Assembly (NCBI GenBank): GCA_019931245.1 | Contig: JAINDL010000047.1 | Location: forward strand, 1-64,000 | DNA: 64,000 nt | Reading direction: 5' to 3' | From: Bryobacteraceae bacterium CoA2 C42 | GTDB lineage: Bacteria > Acidobacteriota > Terriglobia > Bryobacterales > Bryobacteraceae | Shown: piece by piece, positions 1-12,093 of the stretch | Layout of the letters: each line of letters begins with the position of its first letter | Numbering within the stretch: position 1 is the stretch's first letter | The notes under the pieces: model-generated | What the model saw: the letters and a program-made list of their open reading frames with translations, nothing else | Told to the model about the DNA's origin: nothing | The model's database searches: none | Translations under genes and position numbers: made by a program

Positions 1-252
1 CTTCTGTCCTACCTGCTGGCGGGCGTCCATCTGCTGATGACGGTTCTCAGCAATATGCCACTTGGGCTTCTGAAACTTGTACCGATGCGGCTTCACGCCC
101 TGGTGGAACTCATCGTCGGCCCAAGCCTGATTGGATTGGCACTCTTCGCGCCGATGCTTGTCTCGGGGGCACAGGTATTCTTTATTGTCGCCGGCATAGC
201 GATCTTTTTGGTCTGGCGCCTGACAGATTATCCGGCCGCAGCAACCACCTGA
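1..252 (+). CDS. C-terminal part of a small membrane protein (5' end outside window)
   Basis: The frame is open from base 1 and ends at a stop at 252, giving 83 residues. Translation has two hydrophobic stretches (about residues 30-48 and 54-72) separated by a short polar turn, and a polar tail. The pattern resembles small integral membrane proteins of the SPW-repeat type, but that is only a resemblance. A methionine at base 37 could be an internal start; because the frame runs to the window edge with similar hydrophobic sequence, I treat it as a truncated view of a longer gene. Function not recognised. Confidence 0.55.
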   Translation, partial: LLSYLLAGVHLLMTVLSNMPLGLLKLVPMRLHALVELIVGPSLIGLALFAPMLVSGAQVFFIVAGIAIFLVWRLTDYPAAATT

Positions 253-307
253 AAAACATGTTTTGGCCAAGAGAATCTACAGAGTGATGTTGAGATGATG
301 GCGGGTT

Positions 308-892
308 TTGCGCCCCCAAGTTGACGTTTCGCACAACCGGCCGCAGAAGGGTCACGGCGAGGCGGCGCGGATTGGCACCGTGCTGGCGGCGGCGGTGTTG
401 AAGACGATGGAGCGGATGACGCCGGTGCCGGTGCAGGGGGTGCGGGCTTCTACGCGGATGGTGGATCTGGCCCCGGCGGCCTACGGGGCCGAGGAGGTGG
501 CGAAGGCGCGCGCCGTGATCGATAACTACGGCAAACCGAACGCGAATCCTTTCTACGAGCAGGTGAACGCGTTTAAGGTGATGGATCTTGTCGAGCGCGG
601 GGGCAAGCCGTTTCCGGCCGAGGTGCAGGTGATTGCGCTGGGCAAGTCCGTCGCCTGGGTGGGGTTGCCGGGGGAGATTTTTGTCGAGCACGGCCGGGCG
701 ATCAAGGTGGCGTCGCCGTTTCCGGTGACGATTATCGCGGAGCTGGCCAACGGGAATCTGGGTTACGTGCCGGACCGGAAGGCGTATGCCGAGGGCGCTT
801 ACGAGGTGATCTCGGCGCGGGTGGCGGCCGGGGGCGGAGAGGCGATGGTGGCGTCGGCGATCGAGCAGTTGGTGGCGCTGTTTCGGGATTAG
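308..892 (+). pseudogene. 5'-truncated neutral/alkaline ceramidase-like gene (C-terminal half only)
   Basis: The 194-residue frame matches the C-terminal half of the neutral/alkaline non-lysosomal ceramidase-like proteins common in Acidobacteria and Planctomycetes: a segment QKGHGEAARIGT, then GLPGEIFVEHG, ELANGNLGYVPDRKAYAEG and YEVISARVAAGGGEAM. Intact members run to about 430-460 residues and carry the metal-binding N-terminal half, which is absent here. An in-frame stop at 296-298 closes the frame upstream and only a TTG at 308 could start it; no ribosome site is visible. The remnant therefore looks like the product of a deletion or rearrangement whose joint lies between 253 and about 325. 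Its stop overlaps the end of the convergent DUF1501 gene. Confidence 0.7.
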
Positions 893-2265
893 GCGTTGAG
901 CAGCCAGCTGGTGAATTCGTTTTCGCCGTGGACGTCGGTGAGGCGCATGTCGCGGCTCTGATAGCGGTAGGTGAGCTGCGTGTGGTCGAGGCCGAGCAGT
1001 CGCAGCAGGGTGGCGTGGACATCGTGGACATCCTTGCGCTGTTCGACGGCGCGGAGGCCGAACTCATCGGTGGCGCCGAGGACGCGGCCGCCGGCGATGC
1101 CGGCGCCGGCCATCCACATGGAGAAGCCGTAGGGATGGTGGTCGCGGCCGTTTTTTCCTTCGGCGAGCGGAGTGCGGCCGAACTCGCTCGACCAGACGAC
1201 GAGGGTGGAGTCGAGCAGGCCGCGGGAGGCGAGGTCGGAGAGGAGGCCGGCGATGGGCTGGTCTGATTTCTTCGCCATTTTGTTGTGGGAGCCGAGCAGG
1301 TCGAGGTGGGCGTCGTCCCAGTCGTCGCCGAGGTTGGTGCCCTGGTAGAGCTGGACGAAGCGGACGCCGCGTTCGACCAGGCGGCGGGCGAGGAGGCACT
1401 TGCGGCCGAAGTCGTCGGTCATGGGTTGGTCGATGCCGTAGAGGGCTTTGGTGGCGGCGGATTCTTTCGAGAGATCGACGGCGTCGGGGGCCTCGGCCTG
1501 CATGCGGTAGGCGAGTTCGTAGGAGGCGATGCGGGCTTCGAGGGTGGAGTCCTCTTCGCGGGTGGCGAAGTGGCGGCGGTTCAGGCGGTCGATGAGGGCG
1601 AGGGTTTCTTTCTGGGATGCGGGGGGGATGCCGGCGGGGGAGGCGAGGTGGAGAACGGGGTTTTGCCCGCTGCGGAAGGTGGTGCCCTGGTAGGAGGCGG
1701 GGAGGAAGCCCGAGCCGTAGGCGCCGGCGCCGGACTTCATGGCGCCATCGCTCATGACGACGAACGAGGGCAGGTTTTTGTTCTCCGAGCCGAGGCCGTA
1801 GGCGGCCCAGGCGCCGAGCGAGGGGCGGCCGGGGAACTGGTTGCCGCTGGTGCGGAGGTTGATGGCGGGGGCGTGGTCGAAGGCGTCGCCGTGGCAGGAA
1901 CGGATGACGGCGAGGCGGTCGGCGTGCTTTTGCAGGTGGGGATAGAGGTCGGAGATTTCGAGGCCGGATTGGCCGCTGCGGGTGAAGTGCCAGGGGGAGG
2001 CGAGCATGCGGGCCTTGCGGAAGTCGATGCGGCTGGTGACGAGACCTTCGCCGAAGGAGCCGGGCAGCGGCTGGCCGTTGTATTTGGCGAGGGCGGGCTT
2101 GGGGTCGAAGGTGTCGACGTGGCTGACGCCGCCGTGCATGAACAGGTAGATGATCCGCTTGGCCTTGGTGGCGGCGAGCAGCTTCTCCTGGAGGAGGCCG
2201 GAGAGGGCGACGAGGCCGAAGCCTTGGCCGGCGCGGGCGAGGAAGTGACGGCGGGAGGGTTGCAT
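889..2265 (-). CDS. DUF1501 family protein, Tat-exported
   Basis: 458 residues. The N-terminus (SRRHFLARAGQGFGLVALSG) is a twin-arginine type signal. The rest follows the DUF1501 family, distant relatives of the alkaline phosphatase/sulfatase fold: FMHGGVSHVDTFDPKP near residue 45, a SCHGDAFDH segment, a late WSSEFGRTP block and DHHPYGFSMWMAGAGI near residue 385. Biochemical activity of DUF1501 proteins is not established. The gene begins 7 nt after the stop of the PSD1 gene (2273-4678), so the two are almost certainly one transcript; the same PSD1-DUF1501 order appears again at 19277-22899. The start is the ATG at 2265. Confidence 0.85.
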   Translation of the reverse strand: MQPSRRHFLARAGQGFGLVALSGLLQEKLLAATKAKRIIYLFMHGGVSHVDTFDPKPALAKYNGQPLPGSFGEGLVTSRIDFRKARMLASPWHFTRSGQSGLEISDLYPHLQKHADRLAVIRSCHGDAFDHAPAINLRTSGNQFPGRPSLGAWAAYGLGSENKNLPSFVVMSDGAMKSGAGAYGSGFLPASYQGTTFRSGQNPVLHLASPAGIPPASQKETLALIDRLNRRHFATREEDSTLEARIASYELAYRMQAEAPDAVDLSKESAATKALYGIDQPMTDDFGRKCLLARRLVERGVRFVQLYQGTNLGDDWDDAHLDLLGSHNKMAKKSDQPIAGLLSDLASRGLLDSTLVVWSSEFGRTPLAEGKNGRDHHPYGFSMWMAGAGIAGGRVLGATDEFGLRAVEQRKDVHDVHATLLRLLGLDHTQLTYRYQSRDMRLTDVHGENEFTSWLLNA

Positions 2266-2272
2266 GGGGCTC

Positions 2273-4678
2273 CTAGTCGACGTAGAGGAATTCGTTGGTG
2301 TTGAACAGGCCGCGGGCGAGTTCGGCGGCGGCTTTGTCGACGCTGCCGAGCAGTTGGGTTTGTTTGGTCAGGAACTGGCGGGCGAGGTCGAGTTCGTTCG
2401 CATCCGGGCGGCGGGCGAGGGTGGCGCGGAAGATGGCTTCGGCGATGGCCGTTTCGTCGCCGCGCAGGGAGGCGGCGGCGAGGGCGAGGGCCTGCTGGCG
2501 GGTGAAGTCGCTGTTGAGCAGGGAGAGGGACTGGGTGGGGGTGGTGGAGGATTCGCGGCGGGAGCAGCTGAGGACGCCTTCGGGGCGGTCGAAGACTTCG
2601 AGCAGGGGCATGCGGAAGTTACGGCGCGAGATCATGTAGATGCTGCGGCGGGTGTGTTCGGTGGGGTCGGAGGTGACGACCCAGGCGTTGGCGAGCGGCT
2701 GGCTCATGCCGTAGAGCTCTTCGGCGGCGAGGGCGGGGACGACGGGCTTGCCGTGCATTTTGGGGTTGAGGGTGCCGGCGGTGAGCAGGATCGAGTCGCG
2801 GACCTCTTCGGCTTCGAGGCGGCGGCGGGTGAAGTGGGAGAGCCACTGATTTTCGGGATCTTTGGTGAGGGCGGCGGGGGTGGGACGGGTCTGTTGGCGG
2901 TAGACGCTTGAGAGCATCAGGGTGCGGTGGAGGGATTTGAAGTCCCAACCTTGGGCGACGAATTCGTTGGCCAGCCAATCGAGGAGCTCGGGGTGGGTGG
3001 GCCGGGCGCCGCGGGCGCCGAAATCGGAGGTGGTGGCGACGAGGCCGCGGCCGAAGTGGGCCTGCCAGACGCGGTTGACGGCGACGCGGGCGGTGAGCGG
3101 GTGGTCGGGCGAGGCGATCCATTCGGCGAGGGCTTTGCGGCGGAGAGTGGTGGCCGCGCCGGGCGGGGGTGGGGCGATGTCGCCGCCGCCGAGCGCGGAG
3201 AGGAAGCCGGGCCGGGCCTCGGCGTTGGGCTGCCCGGGGAGGTAGACGGGTGGGCCGACGGGGCCGGAGTCGGTAACGCTGGGCGAGAAGGGGCCGGGGG
3301 CGTAAGTGCTATAGAGCGCCAGGAGGCGGGTTTTGAGGCGTTCGAGCTGGGTCTTTTCCTCGGGGGTGAGGAGGGCGAAGATCTCGTCGTCACGCGGGGC
3401 GACTTTCTTTGTGTACATCTCGAAGTCGGCTTTCTGCTGCGGGGTGCGCTGGTCTTCTTCGGTGGCGAAGGCGGTTTGGACGGCCGGGGGGAGTTGGGCG
3501 AGTTTTTCGGCGCGGAGGCGTTTGACGTAGGGCGCTTTCAGGCGCTGGAACTCGTCGGCGAGGTCGTAGAGCTTCCACTGGCGGGTGTTTTCCTGCAGGT
3601 CGTACTGGCGGGCGAGGTTGTAGGTGAGAAAGACGCGGGACTTGACGATGGGGGCGAAGATGGCCTGGAGGCGGTAGTAGTCTTTTTGGGGGATGGGATC
3701 GTATTTATGATCGTGGCAGCGGGCGCAGCCGACGGTGAGGCCGAGGAAGACGCTCGAAGTGGTGTCGACGAAGTCGGTGAGGGTTTCGACGCGGTTGATG
3801 TCTTCGACCTTGAAAAGCATGTCGCGGTTGGGCCCGACGGTGAAGAAGCCGGTGCCTTGTTGGGCGGTGGGCTCGTCGTAGAGTTCGTCGCCGGCGAGTT
3901 GCTCTTTAAGGAAGCGGTTGTAGGGTTTGCCGGCGTTGAAGCTGTCGATGACGTAGTCGCGGTAGCGCCAGGCGTAGAGGAGATAGGGGTCCTGTTCGAA
4001 GCCGGAGGTGTCGCCGTAGCGGACGAGGTCGAGCCAGTGTTTGCCCCATTTTTCGCCGTAGCGGGGGGAGGCGAGGAGGCGGTCGATGAGGGTTTCGTAG
4101 GCGGTGGGGGAAGGATCTTTTTCGAAGGCTTCGATTTCGGCGGCGGTGGGGGGGAGACCGTGCAGGTCGAACGTGGCGCGGCGGATGAGGGTACGGCGGT
4201 CGGCTTCCGGGGCGGGGGAGAGGCCCTGGGCGCGGAGCTGCTGGAGGATGAAGCGGTCGACGGGGGTGCGGGCCCAGGGGTCGGCGAGGGCGGGCGGGGA
4301 GACCGGCTTTACCTTTTCAAACGACCACCATTTTGCGGCGGCTACGGTATCGGCCGGCCAGGCGGCGCCGGCGGTGATCCATTCGCCGAGCAGCTTGACT
4401 TCGGCCGGGTCGAGGGGGCCGGTGGGGGGCATGGCGACTTTGGCGCCGGCGGAGATGGCGCGGAACAGCGGGCTTTCGGCGGGCTTGCCGGGGGTGAGCG
4501 CGGGGCCTTGCTTGCCGCCGCGGAGGAGGGCTTCGCGGCTATCGAGACGGAGGCCGGAGAGCTGAACCTGGGGACCGTGGCAGGCGTGGCACTTGCGGGC
4601 CAGGAGTGCGACGGCCGCGCTGTTCTGATCGGCGGGGTAGAGGGAGAGAGCGAAAGAGAAAAAGACCGCTAGACGCAC
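2273..4678 (-). CDS. PSD1 / planctomycete-type cytochrome c domain protein (DUF1549-DUF1553)
   Basis: 801 residues with a short signal peptide. A haem-binding-like CHACH motif (C30, C33, H34) opens a PSCyt1-type domain with the MPPTGPL segment. A DUF1549 region follows (about 140-345), containing [17 protein letters not shown], the [18 protein letters not shown] block and a second CARCH motif (C318, C321, H322) followed by DHKYDPIPQ. The C-terminal DUF1553 region (about 510-790) contains [14 protein letters not shown] and [11 protein letters not shown]. The predicted place is periplasmic or outer surface; redox or haem function is inferred from motifs only. The start is a GTG at 4678 with no obvious ribosome site; a TAAACT box lies 9 nt upstream (4688-4693, minus), suggesting a nearly leaderless message. 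First gene of the pair with DUF1501. Confidence 0.88.
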   Translation of the reverse strand: MRLAVFFSFALSLYPADQNSAAVALLARKCHACHGPQVQLSGLRLDSREALLRGGKQGPALTPGKPAESPLFRAISAGAKVAMPPTGPLDPAEVKLLGEWITAGAAWPADTVAAAKWWSFEKVKPVSPPALADPWARTPVDRFILQQLRAQGLSPAPEADRRTLIRRATFDLHGLPPTAAEIEAFEKDPSPTAYETLIDRLLASPRYGEKWGKHWLDLVRYGDTSGFEQDPYLLYAWRYRDYVIDSFNAGKPYNRFLKEQLAGDELYDEPTAQQGTGFFTVGPNRDMLFKVEDINRVETLTDFVDTTSSVFLGLTVGCARCHDHKYDPIPQKDYYRLQAIFAPIVKSRVFLTYNLARQYDLQENTRQWKLYDLADEFQRLKAPYVKRLRAEKLAQLPPAVQTAFATEEDQRTPQQKADFEMYTKKVAPRDDEIFALLTPEEKTQLERLKTRLLALYSTYAPGPFSPSVTDSGPVGPPVYLPGQPNAEARPGFLSALGGGDIAPPPPGAATTLRRKALAEWIASPDHPLTARVAVNRVWQAHFGRGLVATTSDFGARGARPTHPELLDWLANEFVAQGWDFKSLHRTLMLSSVYRQQTRPTPAALTKDPENQWLSHFTRRRLEAEEVRDSILLTAGTLNPKMHGKPVVPALAAEELYGMSQPLANAWVVTSDPTEHTRRSIYMISRRNFRMPLLEVFDRPEGVLSCSRRESSTTPTQSLSLLNSDFTRQQALALAAASLRGDETAIAEAIFRATLARRPDANELDLARQFLTKQTQLLGSVDKAAAELARGLFNTNEFLYVD

Positions 4679-4687
4679 GTTACGGGG

Positions 4688-4693
4688 AGTTTA
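4688..4693 (-). promoter_or_regulatory. -10-like box TAAACT placed for a leaderless or near-leaderless transcript
   Basis: On the minus strand TAAACT lies 9 nt before the GTG start of the PSD1 gene (2273-4678). No Shine-Dalgarno sequence fits in between. The same box with almost the same surroundings (GATAAACTCCC) precedes the DUF1592 gene at 33370. Sequence pattern only; the start site is inferred. Confidence 0.4.
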
Positions 4694-4772
4694 TCAGGAA
4701 TTTGTAACCATTGATTGCGGGGGATTGGCCGGATATGTTCCAATAGGTAAAATCCAGCGGGAGGTTCCCGAA

Positions 4773-5903
4773 TTGAATCCAGCAATCCTCGCCTTAGAAG
4801 ACGGGACAGTCTTCGCAGGCCGGGCATTTGGAGCGCAGACGGAGCGCTCTGGGGAAGTAGTTTTCAACACTTCCATTACGGGCTACCAGGAAATTTTTTC
4901 CGACCCCTCTTATTCAGGACAGATTGTTGTTCTGACTTATCCGCAGATTGGCAACTACGGCGCCAACGAAGGCGATATGGAGTCGGCGAAACCTTTCATC
5001 GAGGGTTTGGTGGTGCGGGATTTCTCGCCGATCGTCTCGAACTGGCGGTCGGAGAGCCCGGCGGATCGCTTCCTGGCGGCGGCGAACGTGCCTATTATCG
5101 ATTCGATCGACACGCGGAAGCTGGTGCGTCATCTGCGTACTCGCGGGGTGATGCGGGGCGTGTTGTCCAGCGTCTCGACCAACGCCGCGGAGTTAGTGGA
5201 AAAGGCCAAGGCCGTGCCTTCGATGGCGGGGCTCGACCTGGCGACGCGGGTTTCGACACCGGAGCGCTACCGGTGGACCAGTCCGGTGGAGCCGGTTTCG
5301 GCTTCCGAGCGCATGGGCAAAAGCCGCCCGGCGGAGTACCATGTGGTGGCCTTCGATTTCGGGATCAAACGCAATATTTTGCGCCGGCTGGTGACGAGCG
5401 GCTGCCATGTGACGGTGGTGCCGGCGAATACGAGCGCCGAGGATGTGATGGCTTTGCGGCCGGATGGCGTGTTTCTGTCGAACGGCCCCGGCGATCCGGA
5501 ACCGTTGCAGGCGCAGGCGGCCGAGGTGCGGCAACTGATCGGCAAGACGCCGATCTTCGGCATCTGTCTGGGCCATCAGGTGTTGGGTCAGGCGCTGGGC
5601 GGGAAGACGTACAAGCTGAAGTTCGGGCACCGCGGCGGGAACCATCCGGTGCTGAATAAAAGAAACGGGCGCGTGGAGATTACCGCGCAGAACCATGGCT
5701 TTGCGGTTGATCCGGACTCGCTCGCCGATTCGGCTGTCGAAATCACCCACATCAATCTGAATGACCAGACCGTGGAGGGCCTGCGGCACAAGTCGGCCCC
5801 GCTGTTCTGTGTTCAATATCATCCGGAGGCCGCCCCGGGGCCCCACGACTCCCTTTATCTGTTCGACGAATTCATCGACCTCATGAAAGAGGTCAAGCGC
5901 TAA
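4773..5903 (+). CDS. carA: Carbamoyl-phosphate synthase, small (glutaminase) subunit
   Basis: Hydrolyses glutamine and passes ammonia to CarB for carbamoyl phosphate, the precursor of pyrimidines and arginine. 376 residues, the usual length. The N-terminal CPSase small-chain domain starts LALEDGTVFAGRAFG; the class I amidotransferase domain carries the catalytic cysteine C265 in GICLGHQVLG and the QYHPEA block near the end. I chose the TTG at 4773 because GGGAGG (4759-4764) sits 8 nt upstream and the protein then begins at the conserved N-terminus; an ATG at 4725 in frame would add 16 residues unlike the family. Followed by carB after 3 nt, so co-transcribed. It is divergent from the PSD1 gene at 4678. 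Confidence 0.96.
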   Translation: MNPAILALEDGTVFAGRAFGAQTERSGEVVFNTSITGYQEIFSDPSYSGQIVVLTYPQIGNYGANEGDMESAKPFIEGLVVRDFSPIVSNWRSESPADRFLAAANVPIIDSIDTRKLVRHLRTRGVMRGVLSSVSTNAAELVEKAKAVPSMAGLDLATRVSTPERYRWTSPVEPVSASERMGKSRPAEYHVVAFDFGIKRNILRRLVTSGCHVTVVPANTSAEDVMALRPDGVFLSNGPGDPEPLQAQAAEVRQLIGKTPIFGICLGHQVLGQALGGKTYKLKFGHRGGNHPVLNKRNGRVEITAQNHGFAVDPDSLADSAVEITHINLNDQTVEGLRHKSAPLFCVQYHPEAAPGPHDSLYLFDEFIDLMKEVKR

Positions 5904-5906
5904 GCG

Positions 5907-9122
<3,216 letters not shown>

Positions 9123-9135
9123 TCAACAAGTTTGT

Positions 9136-9210
9136 CGGTGGCTCCTCCGCCTAACACCCCAGCCACCGGCAAAACGCCACGAGCCCTCTCCCCACCCCTG
9201 GGCTCGTGGC
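9136..9210 (+). terminator. Two stem-loops after carB, second a likely terminator
   Basis: CGGTGGCT (9136-9143) pairs with AGCCACCG (9161-9168). GCCACGAGCCC (9176-9186) pairs perfectly with GGGCTCGTGGC (9200-9210) across a 13-nt loop. No U-run follows, so intrinsic termination would be weak; the position just after carB supports a 3'-end role. Confidence 0.5.
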
Positions 9211-9353
9211 ACCCCTAAGATTGCGGAGTTCGTTCACGAGTACTTGGTTTTTTTTGAGAAGACACAAGCGCTTGCGATTCAGTGAGTTTGCGTTGCAGGC
9301 CGATGGGGCCGCGATGGGTTCGTGAAATCCTTGCTTTATGGTGGAAACGGAAG

Positions 9354-9376
9354 GCGTCCCGCGGGGACGCTTTTTT
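9354..9376 (+). terminator. Intrinsic terminator hairpin just upstream of a ribosome site
   Basis: GCGTCCC (9354-9360) and GGGACGC (9364-9370) form a tight hairpin with a 3-nt loop, followed directly by TTTTTT. It ends about 12 nt before AGGAGG (9388-9393) of the gene at 9402. A terminator in that position either ends a short transcript from 9211-9353 or acts as an attenuator for the gene. The 9211-9353 interval holds no convincing ORF; a possible long-range pairing is TTCACGA (about 9231) with TCGTGAA (about 9320). Confidence 0.6.
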
Positions 9377-9401
9377 CATTTCACTCTAGGAGGTTGGATT
9401 C

Positions 9402-9725
9402 ATGTCGCAAGTCAATTGGCCGGACACGTTCAATCCGGCGAAGCATCGGGCTTATCTCGACGCGAGCGGTAAGGCCGTCTTTTCCGAGATCCCGAAAGAG
9501 GTTCTCGAGATTTCGTTCATCGAGCCGGGCGAGGGCGGGGACCCGTTTGCGCCGCGCATTGAGCGGGCCAAGCAGTTGGCAGCGCAGGGCTGCGTGATCG
9601 ATACGCAGATTGATGTCTGGGGCTGGGGCGCCGAAAACACGATGCGGCTGCGCCGGTTGTACGGCAAGACGCAGGTGCCGGATGCGTTCGGCAACGTGCA
9701 GATTCTGGTGCCGCCGGCCAAATAG
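9402..9725 (+). CDS. Hypothetical small cytoplasmic protein
   Basis: 107 residues with a good ribosome site, AGGAGG at 9388-9393, 8 nt before the ATG. No signal peptide or membrane segment. Composition is ordinary for a soluble protein, with a short QIDVWGWGAENTMRLRRLYG segment near residues 70-90 and a proline-containing end (VPPAK). I do not recognise the family. It stands alone between the attenuator-like hairpin at 9354 and a strong inverted repeat at 9735-9790 that probably ends its transcript. Confidence 0.75.
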   Translation: MSQVNWPDTFNPAKHRAYLDASGKAVFSEIPKEVLEISFIEPGEGGDPFAPRIERAKQLAAQGCVIDTQIDVWGWGAENTMRLRRLYGKTQVPDAFGNVQILVPPAK

Positions 9726-9734
9726 GTTGGCAAA

Positions 9735-9790
9735 GCAGCCCGGGGACGCAGGCGGGGGGAGCGAGCCTCCCGCCTGCGTCCCCGGGCTGC
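9735..9790. repeat. 22-bp perfect inverted repeat between convergent genes
   Basis: The arms 9735-9756 and 9769-9790 are perfect reverse complements of 22 bases around a 12-base loop, very GC-rich. It sits between the plus gene ending at 9725 and the minus gene ending at 9807, so a two-way transcription end is the simplest reading, although no T-run follows on either side. It is unrelated in sequence to the 80-bp repeat elsewhere in the window. Confidence 0.75.
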
Positions 9791-9806
9791 CGGGTCCGGG
9801 AAGGCG

Positions 9807-10097
9807 CTAGCGGCAGGCGGGGCGGCCGGCGTAGACCGGCATCGCGTCGACGGGGAGCGGTTGGTGGCGGATGATGTTGGTGTCCAGGCCGGGGTCGGCG
9901 GGAACGATCACGATGGAGGAGCAGGCGGTGAGGGGGGCGGGCCGTTCGGGCGCTGCCGGGGGCGGGAGAATCAGGTTTCGCAGGACGGGTTTGGGGGCCG
10001 GCAGTGCGGGTCGAACCAGCGTCACGTGGCTGGGCAGCGGTTTGGGGGCCGCCGCCAAGGGCAGGGCGAGAAGAGGCAGGGCGAGTAGTCCGCGCAT
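9807..10097 (-). CDS. Small secreted hypothetical protein (acidobacterial type)
   Basis: 96 residues beginning with a clear signal peptide (MRGLLALPLLALPLAAAPK). The mature part is proline-rich and then contains LTACSSIVIVPADPG and an end DAMPVYAGRPACR. Short exported proteins ending in a similar D-x-M-P-x-Y-x-G-x-PAC pattern are, to my knowledge, frequent in Acidobacteria, with no known role. I took the ATG at 10097 because it starts the signal peptide; an upstream ATG at 10151 would add 18 polar residues. No ribosome site is visible; a TACCCT box lies 6 nt upstream (10104-10109, minus), as also at 48341. Confidence 0.65.
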   Translation of the reverse strand: MRGLLALPLLALPLAAAPKPLPSHVTLVRPALPAPKPVLRNLILPPPAAPERPAPLTACSSIVIVPADPGLDTNIIRHQPLPVDAMPVYAGRPACR

Positions 10098-10163
10098 GGA
10101 ATTAGGGTAGCGGACCAGGATGCGACCGTCCACCGGTTGCTGCGCCGCCACGCCGGATCAATT

Positions 10164-10191
10164 GAGTCGGATGAGTCGAGTCGGATGAGTC
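10164..10191. repeat. Two tandem copies of a 14-bp sequence
   Basis: GAGTCGGATGAGTC occurs at 10164-10177 and again at 10178-10191, with a further partial GAG after it. It lies between the divergent starts at 10097 (minus) and yebC at 10241 (plus). Too short to assign a role; binding-site duplication or slippage are both possible. Confidence 0.7.
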
Positions 10192-10240
10192 GAGCGCTCA
10201 GCCCTCCGGATCCGATATCCTGTAGGTTTGGTTCTCTTCC

Positions 10241-10975
<735 letters not shown>

Positions 10976-10978
10976 GCG

Positions 10979-11470
10979 ATGCGGATTCTCGGCATCGATT
11001 GCGGATCGGAGCGGACCGGCTACGGGGTGATTGACACCGATGGCCGGTCGCACCGTCTGCGGACCGCCGGGGTGATCCGGACCTCGACGAAGGCCCCGCT
11101 GGCCGAGCGGTTGCTGACGATTGCCGGGGGGCTGCGGGAGGTCATTGCGGCCGAGGCGCCGGAGGCGGCGGCTGTCGAGGCCGTGTTTCACGCGGCCAAC
11201 ACGCAAACGGCGTTGAAGTTGGCCCATGTGCGCGGGGTCGCGCTGCTGGTGTTGGCGGAGGCCGGCTTAACGGTGGGCGAGTATTCGCCGCTCGAGATCA
11301 AAACGAGCGTAGTGGGCTATGGACGAGCGGAAAAGGAGCAGGTCCAACTCATGGTGGGCTCGCTGCTGCAGTTGAAGGAAATCGTAAAGAGCCAGGACGC
11401 GTCCGATGCTTTGGCGGCGGCGATCTGCCACGCCAACCAGGTGCGCTACCGGGAAGCGGTGCGGGTATGA
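10979..11470 (+). CDS. ruvC: Crossover junction endodeoxyribonuclease RuvC
   Basis: Resolves Holliday junctions by paired nicks. 163 residues, typical length. Acidic active-site residues are in place: D7 in RILGIDCG, E67 in AAVEAVF, D140 and D143 in SQDASDALA. The conserved N-T-Q-T-A-L-K-L helix is present. ruvA and ruvB are not next to it in this window; instead four unrelated genes follow with overlapping start and stop codons. The start is the ATG at 10979, 3 nt after yebC; the stop overlaps the ATG of the next gene (ATGA). Confidence 0.95.
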   Translation: MRILGIDCGSERTGYGVIDTDGRSHRLRTAGVIRTSTKAPLAERLLTIAGGLREVIAAEAPEAAAVEAVFHAANTQTALKLAHVRGVALLVLAEAGLTVGEYSPLEIKTSVVGYGRAEKEQVQLMVGSLLQLKEIVKSQDASDALAAAICHANQVRYREAVRV

Positions 11471-12093
11471 GAGTGCTGTTGGGGCTGATGCTGCTCGCCG
11501 GCGGGGCCGCCGCGGAGCCGCAGGTGATCTATAGCAAATCCTTTCCGGGTTCCATGCCCGAATGGGTCCAGATTACGCTGACCAAAGACGGCAAGGGAAT
11601 CTATACCGATCAGAAGGACGACCCGCAGCCGCTGACCTTTGTCTTGAACGCTGAGCAGGCGGGCACCATATTCGCCTTGGCCGAGAAGCTGAACTTTTTT
11701 AACCGTCCGGTGGAGTCCGGCCTGGCGGTGGCGAAGATGGGTGAAAAAAGCTTCCGCTGGGTGGAGGGCGACAAGACGTTTGAAACGAAGTTCAACTACA
11801 CTCAGGACCTCGACGCCCAAGCTCTGCACGACTGGTTTGAGCGGATCACGGAGACCGAGAGCCATCGGATCAACCTCGAACGCGCCGCCCGCTTCGACAA
11901 GCTCGGGGTCAACAAGGCGCTGCTGCTGCTGCAGTCGAGCTGGGAGCGGAAACGGATTGTGGCACCGGAGCAGTTTTACAAGACCCTCGAGCGGATTGTG
12001 AAGAACGAGTCCTATCTGAACATCGCCCGCGACCGGGCTGCCTTTCTGGTCAACGCCTTCCGGGCGGAGACCGCGCCGGAGCCCAAGCCGTGA
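11467..12093 (+). CDS. Hypothetical exported protein
   Basis: 208 residues starting with a short signal peptide ([19 protein letters not shown]). The mature protein contains [13 protein letters not shown], a [20 protein letters not shown] segment and a charged helical second half ending with an EPKP tail. It looks like one of the acidobacterial exported proteins of unknown role. Its ATG overlaps the ruvC stop and its own stop overlaps the GTG of the next gene, so translation of these genes is probably coupled. Function not recognised. Confidence 0.75.
   Translation: MRVLLGLMLLAGGAAAEPQVIYSKSFPGSMPEWVQITLTKDGKGIYTDQKDDPQPLTFVLNAEQAGTIFALAEKLNFFNRPVESGLAVAKMGEKSFRWVEGDKTFETKFNYTQDLDAQALHDWFERITETESHRINLERAARFDKLGVNKALLLLQSSWERKRIVAPEQFYKTLERIVKNESYLNIARDRAAFLVNAFRAETAPEPKP

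Noticed and set aside
2927-4672. 581-codon plus-strand frame opposite the PSD1 gene
   Set aside because: Almost only G, E, V, A and D from the third-position GC pattern of the real minus gene; no family features.
9211-9376. 6S RNA or SRP RNA in the carB downstream gap
   Set aside because: No central bubble or conserved GNAR/AGGUC-type core of these RNAs could be recognised; only a terminator hairpin is supportable.
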